Shown here: positions 53,869 through 63,964 of the stretch, piece by piece | How the letters are laid out: every line of letters starts with the position of its first letter | How positions within the stretch are numbered: the first letter of the stretch is position 1 | NCBI GenBank assembly: GCA_022494885.1 | Contig: JAGVSM010004505.1 | Location: 28,969-92,968 of the forward strand | DNA length: 64,000 nucleotides | DNA from: Micrasema longulum | Taxonomy: Eukaryota; Arthropoda; Insecta; Trichoptera; Brachycentridae | Direction of reading: 5' to 3' | Notes under the pieces: generated by a model | What the model was told of the DNA's origin: nothing | The model's database searches: none | The model's input: the letters and a program-made list of their open reading frames with translations, nothing else | Program-made: the position numbers and the translations under genes

Positions 53869-54020
53869 TTGTCATTAGCATACACCCTTTCACCCAATGG
53901 TGCATATGACACTGTATTGAAACACCAAATGCGGCGTATTTCGATCATCTGTTAAATGAAGGTAAAGTGGTCAGTTTTACGGTCCGGGCCTCATTAACTA
54001 TGGGTATCTACTTTTGACTG
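53869..54020 (-). mobile_element. SINE family S2, 3' part
   Basis: 'CACCCAATGGTGCATATGAC', 'GAAACACCAAATGCGGCGTA' and 'GAAGGTAAAGTGGTCAGTTT' correspond to the S2 3' half inverted. A further scrap lies at about 54390-54430. Confidence 0.65.
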
Positions 54021-55316
54021 TTAAGTTAAATATCATTTTATGTTAGAAAATATTTATATGTACGTTTGATAATTTGAATCATCTCCGTAGGTTACCTGCA
54101 GTTGAACATGTGACAAAAAATACAATAATATTCATTTTTAACACCAAAAATTCGGTTTTATTTTATGGTTAGGTAATTTCATTTTTTCACTTCATTTCAT
54201 TTATTTATTTTTTATTAACATTATGATCCATACAGAGTATCCAATTCATTCTCAATACATTACAAAATATACATAACAGATTGATTAAATAAAGAAAAAA
54301 AGTCATATAAAATTAAGGAATATATTGAAATTATAAAAGTAACTCTGTTAATTTAATGTAATGAGCCTAGGGAAAGTTAAATACTGCAGCGTAAAAACAC
54401 CTTTAAAACAAATATTTCATTTCAACCCTGTCAAAAAAGGCAAGAGAAAATGAAATAATTTTATAATAAAATAAATAATAATAAAATGACAAACTTTTTT
54501 GTCAAAATAATATTTCAAATACCAAATTAAGGACCAGCGGGGTTCATGACCTTTGTTTGGGCCTAATATTGGCCCTTGACTGCGCAGGACCAAGCAGGAC
54601 GCGGAGTGTACCAAAAATGGTACTCTTGTAGCCTCCCCAGCGTTGAAATCCCCAGAAGCCTACCATACTACACAATACAGGAATATAGCTAGGTAGGTAG
54701 GTAGTCTAGGTACGGGGTATCTACCTTCCCAACTACGTTGCTTGGGGGACGCGAATCTAGGCCAGAGAAACATCATTTCCAGAGGGGTCCTTGTACTCTG
54801 CATTCTGTTTTCTATTATCCTTCTTCGTCTCTCTCGCTCTAGTCTTGAGGGGAGCCGAATTTCCTCGATAAACAGATATAACGGCCGATTGTGGCGTAAA
54901 AGAGAGTAATGCGCAAATATTTGACGATTTCATTGATTTTCATCCCTGGACCATCAAATTTAATAAACCTAAATCATACAAGTAATCCATACAGGGCCAT
55001 GCAAAAAAGTAAACTTCCTATAGCGTACATTGAAGAACTGTCGCTAAGTTATATTGTATAACGTAACAACGAACCATTAAATGAATGCGTTTTATTCAAT
55101 TGTGTATTTTGTTCAACACTTATTTTAATGAACTCGTAAGGTTTTACAACAGAAACGCCTGGTTTCGGGCGTTTGAAGTGACTTTTAACTTATTTAAATG
55201 AGTTTCGGTTTCGGCTGAAAATCTTGATTTGGTCGGTCACTAAAAAAAAGTGAATAAAATAAAATAAGAAAAATGAGAAAAGAATCAAATTGGAAGTCTA
55301 TAAAAAAGAGTAATTA
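54021..55316. other. Spacer with probable LINE tail
   Basis: About 54190-54310 has the look of a LINE 3' end on the minus strand ('TTTATTTATTTTTTATTAAC' then AT-rich). The moderately GC-rich 54530-54870 contains no recognisable gene. Confidence 0.35.
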
Positions 55317-55542
55317 CAGTCAAACTTATCTATCCGGATTATTCAGTGCCAGATTGTATTACTCTCGAAATAATGCAAGGAATTGGAATCGCATTAAAAA
55401 CTTACTTAAGCATATCCAACAGAGTAAATTGCACAATTAAATTAAAATTAAAAACACCTTCATTTTTTATTTCCTGATGATGATCTGGATATTTGGCAAT
55501 ACGGATGACTGAAGTTAAGTTCGGATAAACAGAGTTCTACTG
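55317..55542. mobile_element. pogo-like MITE
   Basis: The ends are 'CAGTCAAACTTATCTATCCG' and, inverted, 'CAGTAGAACTCTGTTTATCC', flanked by TA (55315-55316 and 55543-55544). Length is 226 bp. CAGT...ACT termini with TA are typical of pogo-type elements. Confidence 0.8.
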
Positions 55543-55643
55543 TATAATGTTTTGTGTATGTCTGTGTCCGCGCGGATTCTTCAGAATACAGTATTGTGTG
55601 TTAAGAAAAAACAGAATCTTTGTTTTGACTCGATGGTAGTATT

Positions 55644-56235
55644 CTGCCGTCATAAGAAAGAAGGACGCATCTAACATTTTCTCGAAAATGAGTTAAAAAC
55701 ATATTCGGAATCAGGAAAAAAATATGCATCTACTAAAAATACATCTATCTTCCTAAAATAACCACAAACCTATTAAATGAGACTAAACTGCAAAAAGTCT
55801 TGAAGATTACTAAATATAAAAGGCTGTTCTGACTTATATAATTATTAAAGACTAATTAAAATACTTATTTTTTCTATTCCGCTTTAAAAAACATCTGAAA
55901 TGAATGTACCTACTCGTTTTCAATACTTAATTACTAAATCAAAGGGGCGTTTCTAGCTAGAAACGTCTTTTCATTGAAGTATCACACATTTTCTTGTATT
56001 TTTTTTACTAAAAAGAAGATGAAAATAGCAATTTTTAAATATATAACGTAAAATTTATTGAAATTAATATTTATATTCCTTTAGGGCAAACCATAATACA
56101 TACTGTCGCATAATAATATCCTTAATTTTTGTAGTATTTTTCACACAGCGAATTTTTCAATCTCCGAGTTACAAAATACATATTTTCTCCGTTTTTTGTT
56201 TTATGTAGAAACGTCCTTCTTTCTTATGACGGCAG
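55644..56235. mobile_element. Unclassified DNA transposon with TATT duplication
   Basis: A perfect 24-bp inverted repeat begins 'CTGCCGTCATAAGAAAGAAG' at 55644 and ends inverted at 56235. The 4-bp duplication TATT lies at 55640-55643 and 56236-56239. The interior of about 540 bp is AT-rich and non-coding, with a 'GTTTCTAGCTAGAAAC' palindrome near 55948. It sits at the truncated head of an S1 SINE. Confidence 0.85.
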
Positions 56236-56390
56236 TATTGTAGACCCACATATCAAAGTTCCAAGGTTCAAATCCCATTCTACCACATCCCGATTCCCAT
56301 TTTCCCAGCACAGGTTATTTACTTCCCTTAGGAAGCGGTCTGAAAATTGAAATATTTGTGTACATGTTATTAAGAACTCCAAACGATCTT
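56236..56390 (+). mobile_element. SINE family S1, 3' part
   Basis: Degraded 'AGACCCACATATCAAAG', a box-B-like 'AGGTTCAAATCCC', 'ATTCTACCACATCCCGATTC' and the S1 tail. The missing head may be the diverged 'GACTCGATGGTAGT' just left of the transposon at 55644. Confidence 0.6.
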
Positions 56391-56421
56391 TTAATCAATA
56401 TATATACAGTATAGTATGTAG

Positions 56422-56613
56422 AGTACCCGGCAGCTAATGAAATACGCCGGGCTTAAGAGACTGCCGACTTTGTAGAGCGTCATCTCTGTCGGCCGAGTCC
56501 GGCGTCTGTAACATGAATGAATGACAAAGACGACGCTCTACAAAGCTGAAGTTAGTCGATTACACCGGTAGTCTCTTTCTTCAGTCCAATGTATTTTATT
56601 TGTGCCCGGTACT
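56422..56613. mobile_element. Small palindromic MITE
   Basis: 'AGTACCCGGCA' (56422) and 'TGCCCGGTACT' (to 56613) form the ends. Inside, 'CTTTGTAGAGCGTC' and its inverse 'GACGCTCTACAAAG' and an 'AGAGACT'/'AGTCTCT' pair show near full-length inversion. Exact boundaries and target duplication are uncertain. Confidence 0.65.
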
Positions 56614-56794
56614 GTGTATATATATGTTAAGTGTAAATATTAGTTTTTATTTAGAAGTATCAGCAAATATTCTTTTGTTTAATAAGTATTTCAATTTACT
56701 TCATGTAAATAAAATGCTAAGCTTTGATTGTTTACTTTTTATATTGATGAGACATGTGTTATTTTTTATTGATTTTCTTGTTTTGTAGTTATAC

Positions 56795-56912
56795 AAATGT
56801 TAATTTGCTGTGCCATATTATTCGTCCTAACTCAACACAGGACTTTGGCCCCATGGATTAAGGACTTGTGTCTCAATAATTGTTAATTAAATTAATACTA
56901 TAAATAAATAAA
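56795..56912 (+). mobile_element. LINE 3' UTR fragment
   Basis: 'CACAGGACTTTGGCCCCATG' and 'GGACTTGTGTC' form a weak stem, followed by an AT-rich 'CTATAAATAAATAAATT' tail. The layout resembles the tails at 41440 and 53041. Confidence 0.45.
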
Positions 56913-57112
56913 TTAGGAATCAAATTCACTGAATGGTCTTTGGAAACTTTGGTCGTGAAAGCACATGCCAACTCAAAGTTTTTCCTCATATCATTAGGAG
57001 CACATTGCAGGTAAACTGTACTGGCATTTTAAATGTGAAATACACTCATTGCTTATATTATATTTCTGTAATCGGTATAATCTAAAAAAACCCTTTTCTG
57101 GTTCATTTAATA

Positions 57113-57417
57113 TTAGGTGAACGTAACCTGCGACCGTTTTTTTTTATTTCAATTTAAAAATAAGCTTCGAAAGTAAAACAAAATGGTAAAGGTACTTTAT
57201 TCGAAAGAAAATTTTCTGCCCTGGCAAGATATTGTGTTTGCTTTTACCTTGCATTTATTATTTTATTTGATTACAAGCCTTCAAAATGGAATGTCAAGTA
57301 GGCGAAAGTGAGCATTTTCAACACGTCCTTATGTTCGCGTTTAATCGAGGGTATAAAACTGCTAAAGCTGCTTGTGATATTTGCTCAGTGTACAGTGAAG
57401 ATGCTATGAATTATTGA
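57113..57417 (+). pseudogene. mariner transposon 5' end with transposase N-terminus
   Basis: A mariner-like terminus 'TTAGGTGAACGTAACC' follows TA at 57111-57112. An ORF of 43 codons (57286-57417) starts MECQVGESEHFQHVL and continues 'NRGYKTAKAACDICSVYSED', the first helix-turn-helix of mariner transposases. A stop then interrupts it. The catalytic D,D34D part and the right terminus are absent: a truncated copy. The domain would bind the terminal repeats of the element. Confidence 0.85.
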
Positions 57418-58402
57418 GTAATTTGTTGTAAAATAATTCATTTTATTTTTTGTGTCTGCGGCCTAACCCAATTACAACAGTTATATAAAAAAAACATATG
57501 TACCTACAAGAAACTGAACAAAAAAACATACATAAAACTATGTAGCAAAGACAAATAAGGCCAATAAAATAATGGTATAGTATTTATTTACAAACACGAT
57601 CAACATATAAGACTTCTAGCTAACCCATGCCAATCCATCTTCATCCCACACTGTTTTAGTGGCGAAGAGATCTACGAAAAGCCGGAAAATTTGTCCCAAA
57701 GAATTCCAAGTTGTGTGACGAATAGACTATTTAAACATTCTAAAAACAAAAGTTGCTCTAAAGATTTGATAAATAGCATATTTTGACTTCTGGTGACATG
57801 GTTGGAAACACGAAAAGTATTGCTACAGAGATGTGACATCACTAATACCATTAAGTATTTTGAAAGTGCGTATAAGATCCATCTCCGTACAAAAAATTCA
57901 TAAAGAAGAATTCATTATTGACGAATTTGTTGTAATTTTTTTTGTTGTGTCTTCTTGTTCTCTTCATTTGGAAAAAAATGGACACAACTTATGTTAACAC
58001 CCAATCAAAAAGATCCATGCTTATTAAAATTATCAAAAAAGTTTAGTATAAAAATAGGTATATAACTCATAGATTTAAAACTTTTAATACAAAAGTTTTA
58101 ACCATTTAGTAAGTAAGTTCGCTTCACCCGCAAACGGCTCGTATTACCTATGTACGTAACAGCTATTAGGAAATATTTGGACCGGCTTGACGATATGTTT
58201 AAAATTATATCTATGATTGGTTTTCTGTTGCAAACCGTAAGATATCCCATGATTTTTTAAATAATTAATGTGCTATCTTATAACACGGACTTATATTCAT
58301 AAATTAATTTTAGCACCATAATAGATTTCATTAGATTTGTATTAGAATTATTAAAACATCTACCATTTATAAAAATAATATATATTGACTAATGTGGTTC
58401 TA
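57418..58402. other. AT-rich spacer, nothing recognised
   Basis: No supported feature. Confidence 0.3.
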
Positions 58403-59398
58403 CCTCAGAGTAATAATGCTCCAAGCTATAGAGAAGCCCAAACGTAGGATAACCATTCTATGACTATTGGGTATTAAGTTAGCTACAGTTCGCAGCAAAA
58501 CAATGGGCCGTACTCAGGTCGAGAATTCCCAAATGAATATTAATTTGCATTGTAAATACTTTGAAATATGTACCTGTGTATATATTATTGCAGGCTTTTT
58601 CCAATTTATTTTTCTATAATCCGCCCATATTTATTTTATAAAACTGAAAATACATGTGTGTGTTTATTTATTTATTCATTTTATTCACAATATACTTATG
58701 TTACATTTATTGAGACATACATCCCCCCCCCCATGAAAGCAAAGTCCCGTGTTGAGTTTGTTTGTTTGTCCGTCACATCTCCGAAACGGCGAGTCGTAGC
58801 GGCCTGAAATTTAGACACGTCATTTTAGATGCGATTTCGAGGTTGACATTGCTATTTTCGAGTAAAATTTGAATCGACCTCTACTCGATAAAAACTCAAA
58901 ATTTATATGGATGCCTAGTGCGGCCCATAATCAACTGTTATTATCAACAGTATACATACTTTAATTCACAAATTTATCTCCTAAATTGAGAAAAAATATT
59001 ATCTGAAGTAAAAATGTAAGGAAAGTTTTTAAGCAACGTAATACACGTGTCGGGACAATAAATGCCAAAAATCAATGTAAATCATGGGAAAATATTCTAA
59101 ATCAATTACCTGTAAAAAAAATGTCTCCTTTAACACCTTTGACGCTTCTACTGCTGCAACCAAACATACTGCAATTCACCATAGTCGATTTTTATTTATT
59201 GTAACGTAAATATCAAAATTATTTACAAACAAAGCCAAGCCCAGCTACAAAAGCATCCGATCGAACCGTTATGTTTATATTGTCAAATAAAACGAAATGG
59301 CCACCAATCGGTAGCTAACCAACAAACCAACATCGCTTGCATTCTATGAAACATAGTGATAGGGCTTCTCTATAGGTTCACGCATTATTACTCTGAGA
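58403..59398. mobile_element. MITE family M1, long member (about 1 kb)
   Basis: The left end is 'CCTCAGAGTAATAATGCTCC' with 'TATAGAGAAGCCC'. The inverted right end is 'TCTCAGAGTAATAATGCGTG' with 'TATAGAGAAGCCC'; similarity continues to 'CATTCTATGA' for about 60 bp of terminal repeat. The interior has a C-run (58727-58737) and 'GTTTGTTTGTCCGTC' but no transposase. Confidence 0.72.
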
Positions 59399-59465
59399 TT
59401 ACAGTTTTTTTTTTTTATTAATAAAAGAAAGTATACATATTTTTTGTTTTTTTTTTAATCGAATA

Positions 59466-59722
59466 TCATCATTCCCTTTCCGCTACTAAGGGTGCATAGG
59501 GCACTGAATTAGTACACCAATCGCAGAGTATCTTGATCATTTTTGTTACATGAAGGTAAGATCATCAGTCCTACGCTTCAGGTGCCAGTCCAGGCACTAT
59601 AAAATATTCTAGTGTAAAAACACCCTTTTCATTAAATATTTCATATCAACCATGGCGGGAATCGAACCCGAGACCTCTTGCATGGCAGGCTAACGCGCTG
59701 ACCATTACACCACGAGGCCGAC
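59466..59722 (-). mobile_element. SINE family S2, full-length copy
   Basis: The minus strand reads 'GTCGGCCTCGTGGTGTAATG', 'GCGCGTTAGCCTGCCATGCA', box B 'GGGTTCGATTCCCGCC', the S2 body and a TGATGATA tail. It is one of the two best copies. Confidence 0.9.
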
Positions 59723-61274
59723 AAATATTATTTATACAATTTATATGTATTTTAAATGATTATTTTTTCATTTAATTTTCAATCTACTTATCTACGATAT
59801 ATATTTTTTAAAGACACAAACAGTCGACAATGATATAACAACATTAAAAAAAAAACAGTTTAAAGACAGACCAGCAAAGTTTCTAAATAAATAAGGTCAT
59901 ACATATTATTAAATTGTGTTACAACAGAAGGATGTGTTTATGTGTATTTGTATGAGAGTGTGTATGTGTGTAGATGTGTGTTTATGTGTATTAGTGTGGG
60001 AGTAAGAATTCAGGAGTGTGCATCATTAAATAGTAAGTGGGATCGTATCACAGCCAGAAATAATAAGTCTTAATTTATTTTAAAATAAATTAAGGGGTAT
60101 GTAAAATATATCAATAGATGAAAAAAAAATCATTATAGTTAGAGCAAGAACGATAGAGGAAAGAGTGTTGATATATTTTACTCATCCGTTTCTTTTTAAT
60201 TAAAAAAAAAATAATGGACATTTTAAATTTTTTATATATATATTTTTTATAATCTGTGGCATGTTATTTTTATGAAACTGCTGTTTAATAATATTTATGT
60301 GCAGAATTTTTCTTTATTTTCTATTAAATATGTATTTTTGTAAGGTATAGGGAACTGCGTGCCGTACATGTTAATAAATATATTTTTAAATATACAATTT
60401 ATGTCGACCTTGCTGGGAACTAAACTCAGGAGTCAGGCACGTTGGACAAAAGCTCTGATCAGTACCTACACCACAAGGCAAAGTAATTTCGGCTTGATTT
60501 CCCTTTTCAGTATTTTTTATTTTTATCTGAGAGCAATCAAGTCGAAAACACTTGTGCAGGTTCTTGTTTCTACTTCACACACTATTCTTCGATTCATTTC
60601 CTACCCCCCCAATGCCCAATGGATAACAAGTGGTTTTTCCAAAATGTTTGTTGGTATAGTTTAGCAACCGCAACATTTCCCATTAGGGAACCCGCCCTTT
60701 AGTAAAACCGTACATACATAATGCCCATCTTCCTAGGTGTCTACCCCTCTTTATACGTAGGTACCTGTCATCAGCCCCAGCGCCCCCAGCCAGTCCACAC
60801 CCCATAAGAGTTACCTTACGTTAAAAACGTTTTAACCTACAATATCTAAATTGCGGCAATAGTGAGGTTCAATTCGCCGGTTGCAAAATGATGATTGTTA
60901 TTCCTCAATCCTTGCATGCACAGATGTCCCGATTGTGTTGTATTGTAAACTGGAGATATGATCTGGAATTTTTTAGTGTAAGTCAAGATTTAAGCAATCA
61001 CTTAAAAAGACCAGATCTTGTCTCGAGGTCGTTATTTTTTACTGTCTGTAGAGACTAGAGACTCTCTGTCAGCTGCGCATAGAGGAAAGTTCATAAAATT
61101 ATTCCTAAGGAATACAAACTCTATGCTGACGGGGAGGAGAAATTATGGACAGAGGTCAACACGCCTTCTCCACCCCTCGGGTAAATGTTTTTTTTTGTTA
61201 AAAAAATAAATATATACAAAATTCACAGACTGAGTAAACAAAACTAGTAAAGAAAAGTTGTACTTTTTAATTTT
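59723..61274. other. Spacer with microsatellite
   Basis: A TG-rich microsatellite lies at 59930-60010. About 60955-61025 echoes the inverted repeat words of the LINE at 19279-19357. The plus-strand ORF 60359-60664 (101 codons) has no domain. The sequence at 60590-60850 is moderately GC-rich without a gene. Confidence 0.35.
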
Positions 61275-61430
61275 TTTTTTAAATTTGTTTATTTTTCCAT
61301 ACATATATTAATTTACATATAAATATAATTACAAAAATACACTTTAGAAATATACATCTTAAAATTAAGCCATAACATGAATTGGAAGAAATGCCCACAA
61401 AGACTACAGCCTCTGAGCATGGGCCATTCC
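61275..61430 (-). mobile_element. LINE 3' UTR fragment with strong hairpin
   Basis: On the minus strand 'AATGGCCCATGCTCAGAGGC' and 'CTTTGTGGGCATT' form a stem-loop (about 61391-61431), followed by an AT-rich tail ending in AAATAAACAAA. Such a hairpin before the tail is common in insect LINE 3' ends. No ORF remains. Confidence 0.55.
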
Positions 61431-61640
61431 TTTTTTAATTATTAAAAAGTTTATAGCACATATACATGGTATGACATGACTATGAAAAGAAAGAAAAGAA
61501 AAATAAAAGAAAAAAAATAAAAGAAAAACCAAATTAACATATGCTGATATTACGAAAATATGATTAATATGAAAATTGAAACTAGTCTAGTTCTGGTTTT
61601 ATTTAAGCTCATAACTGTATTTTTCATCTGCCTGGGCAAC

Positions 61641-61819
61641 CATTTATTATTTCCTTCCCGGATCTAATCGTGCATAGGGCACTGCATTGATACATCGACA
61701 CTGCATTGATACGTCCAGGGACTATGAAATATTCTAGTGTAAAAAGACCTTGTTAAATATTTTTTTCATGTTGACCATGTCGGGAATCGAACCACTGACC
61801 ATTTAACCACCAGGCGGAC
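61641..61819 (-). mobile_element. SINE family S2, rearranged copy
   Basis: The inverted 3' end with 'GTGCATAGGGCACTGCATTG' is followed by a duplicated 'ACTGCATTGATAC', the S2 body and a shortened tRNA-like head ending at 'CAGGCGGAC'. Confidence 0.7.
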
Positions 61820-61868
61820 CGTTTCCTTTCTAAAAGGTTCTTAACTTTTGTTTAAATATCGGTCAATA

Positions 61869-62080
61869 TCATCATCATCATCATCCCTGTTTGCGCACGC
61901 AGATGTGCAAAGGGCACTGCATTTGTAAACCTAATGCAGAGTATTTCGACCATTTGTCATTATGAGAGTTCAAAAAACCTTCAAAATCAATATTTCACGT
62001 CCATCCTGCGAGGAATCAAGCCCAGGACTTTAAGCGTGGTAGGTAGGCAAACGTGTCTACCATTACACAAAGAGGCGGAC
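61869..62080 (-). mobile_element. SINE family S2 copy
   Basis: It runs from a (CAT)n stretch to 'AGAGGCGGAC' on the plus strand. Box B is degraded ('GGAATCAAGCCC' inverted). It lies only 50 bp from the previous copy in the same orientation. Confidence 0.72.
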
Positions 62081-62322
62081 TTATCTCCACTCGATTTCCT
62101 TGTTCACGATTTTTACACGAGAGCAGCCATCGATTCAAACGCGCCATCTCTGTTATTTGTTCCCTAGGGGGTGAAATCCCGTCTTTTGTCTACAAACACA
62201 GACAAACTCAAAATATTGCAACTGAACCTACTGGTCCAAGAAGAAGTTCCTCCAGTTATTATTCCTCGTATTCGTATGTGAAACATTTAACAAGAATTTT
62301 AATAGTCTAAATTATATATTCG

Positions 62323-62572
62323 TCGGCCTCGTGGTGTATGGTCAGCGCATTTGCCTACCGTTCAAGAGGTCGCTGGTTCGATTTCCTAGATTGTTGATCT
62401 GAAATTTTATTTAAAAGGGGTGTTTTTACACTAATATATTTCAAAGTCCCTAGACTAGTAACTGAAGCGTAAGACTGATGATCGCCTTACCTTTATGTAA
62501 CAAAAATGATCCAGATACGCTGCGATTGGTGTACCAATGCACCATTAGGTGCGGATAGGGAATGATGATGAT
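62323..62572 (+). mobile_element. SINE family S2, full-length copy, plus strand
   Basis: 'GTCGGCCTCGTGGTGTATGG' with box A, 'GCGCATTTGCCTACCG', box B 'GGTTCGATTTCC', the S2 body 'GCGTAAGACTGATGATC' and 'GATACGCTGCGATTGGTGTA', and the tail 'GGGAATGATGATGATATT'. Confidence 0.88.
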
Positions 62573-62574
62573 AT

Positions 62575-62806
62575 TATATTTTTAACACTCCATATAATAG
62601 GTACAGAAAAAACTGACAAGCTTGATACAGAATAACAGAGGATAGATGTTTTGTCTTTTTTGCTCTTTATTTCTCGTCATCAAATCAAATGCAATTTTCC
62701 ACTCCTACTTTCTTTGATTCATCCTCCACCCCTCCTCATCACTTTCCTTTTTTTTCCTTCCCGCATCTCGTTGTTTTGTCTCTATTTCTTTTATTTTAAC
62801 TTACAC
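62575..62806 (-). repeat. Repeat family C copy, inverted
   Basis: It matches 50114-50350 in reverse: 'GACAAGCTTGATACAGAATA', 'GCTCTTTATTTCTCGTCATC', 'GATTCATCCTCCACCCC' and a T/C-rich end. Confidence 0.65.
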
Positions 62807-62916
62807 TAATAACGTTATTGTTTTGATAAATAAAATAAAAATTACAAAAATTTAAGTGTCTTCAGGCGCTGTCTAGTACGTGAAAAAAATCAATCAGATG
62901 AATCTTTTCACAACGA

Positions 62917-63072
62917 TAGAGGTTTTAGCTTTTTTACTTAACTAAAATCAACAAATCGAAGAATTGAAGATTTTTTATATTTCTGCACCTTCAAACATAG
63001 GCAAAATGGTGAATGTTACACAGTATGTAAAAAGGCCATATTTCCTTCTCTAAAATGTTCTCCATCTCTGTT
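62917..63072 (+). repeat. Fold-back family P copy, diverged
   Basis: 'GAGGTTTTAGCTTTTTTACT', 'AAAATGGTGAATGTTACACA' and 'TTCCTTCTCTAAAATGTTCT' keep the P order, with a deletion of the central 'CCAGCCAATGACAGG' region. Confidence 0.7.
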
Positions 63073-63089
63073 GTTATTTGTTAATATAG

Positions 63090-63410
63090 AACCCTTTTAT
63101 GGACGCGATGTATCGCAATGCATGGGTGTACGAGTATCCGTGAAATTCGGCAATTCGCACTACTTGCGGTCTCGATGGGTCGATACTGGGGCTCACACAG
63201 GCACCATGATACGCAGTGCGCACGTGCGCGTGCGGGGCCATCAACCGGCGAGTTCGTGCCTTCATCCTCCGCGTCTTGTCTCTGGTCTCAGTGTCTCTCG
63301 TCCCTAGTCTACGGGGCCATCGAATGTTGCCTGCGATCCCGCGCTCGTGCGCGCCACGGAAATGTCTGTTGCGTTGTTGGCTAGCAATGGCGCCCGATTA
63401 GGTTGACCAA
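63090..63410. promoter_or_regulatory. Orphan CpG-rich island near the window edge
   Basis: GC-rich with many CpGs ('GCGCACGTGCGCGTGCGGGG', 'GATCCCGCGCTCGTGCGCGC') in AT-rich surroundings, including a CACGTG. Several 60-88 codon ORFs run on both strands but none has a domain. It may be a promoter or first exon of a gene beyond the right edge. Confidence 0.35.
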
Positions 63411-63483
63411 GTGTCCGTACTATTATGTTCAGTGGTAAAAATCAGAAGGTAACTTATTCCCCCAATCCAGAAACAATGAACTC

Positions 63484-63737
63484 GGTAGTCAGATGGCAGA
63501 AGGGACCATCTGTATTTTTGTCTATGTTTTAGTTTTCAAAAGTTTTAATTAATATTTCAGTAAATACACGCAGCAAAAACATAAAAAACTAAGCGTCATT
63601 TAGAATGGTAATTTATGATCTAAAAACCACAGTATAATATTTTAGTTTGTGGATTAAAGTCTTGAAATTGAGACGTATTTCAGCTCCCATGAACATTTTT
63701 GAAAATTACAGATGGTCCCTTCTGCCATCTGACTACC
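63484..63737. mobile_element. MITE with perfect 31-bp inverted ends
   Basis: 'GGTAGTCAGATGGCAGAAGG' and the next 11 bases (63484-63514) recur exactly inverted at 63707-63737. The interior is AT-rich and non-coding. The flanks (ACTC and AAAC) do not give a clear duplication. Confidence 0.85.
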
Positions 63738-63754
63738 AAACTATTACATGATAT

Positions 63755-63964
63755 CAGCATCTCATCCGCACTTAGTGGTGCTTAGAACACTGCATTGTTA
63801 TTCGGATTATATATGATAAGGAGATCAGTTTTACGCTTCGGGCACAATGAAATATTATAGGACATAACCATCTTTAAAACCAATAATTCACACCTGCCCT
63901 GCCAGGAATCGAACATAGGACCTCAAGCATAGTAGGCGAACACGACAACTACTACACTACAAAA
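63755..63964 (-). mobile_element. SINE family S2 copy
   Basis: The minus strand carries a 'TGTAGTGTAGTAGTTGTCGT' head, box B 'GTTCGATTCCTGGC', the S2 body and the 'GGTGCTTAGAACACTGC'-type inverted 3' end. Moderately diverged. Confidence 0.78.

Noticed and set aside
59930..60010. TG-rich stretch as a telomere-like or functional repeat
   Set aside because: It is an imperfect (TG)n microsatellite without a regular TTAGG unit.
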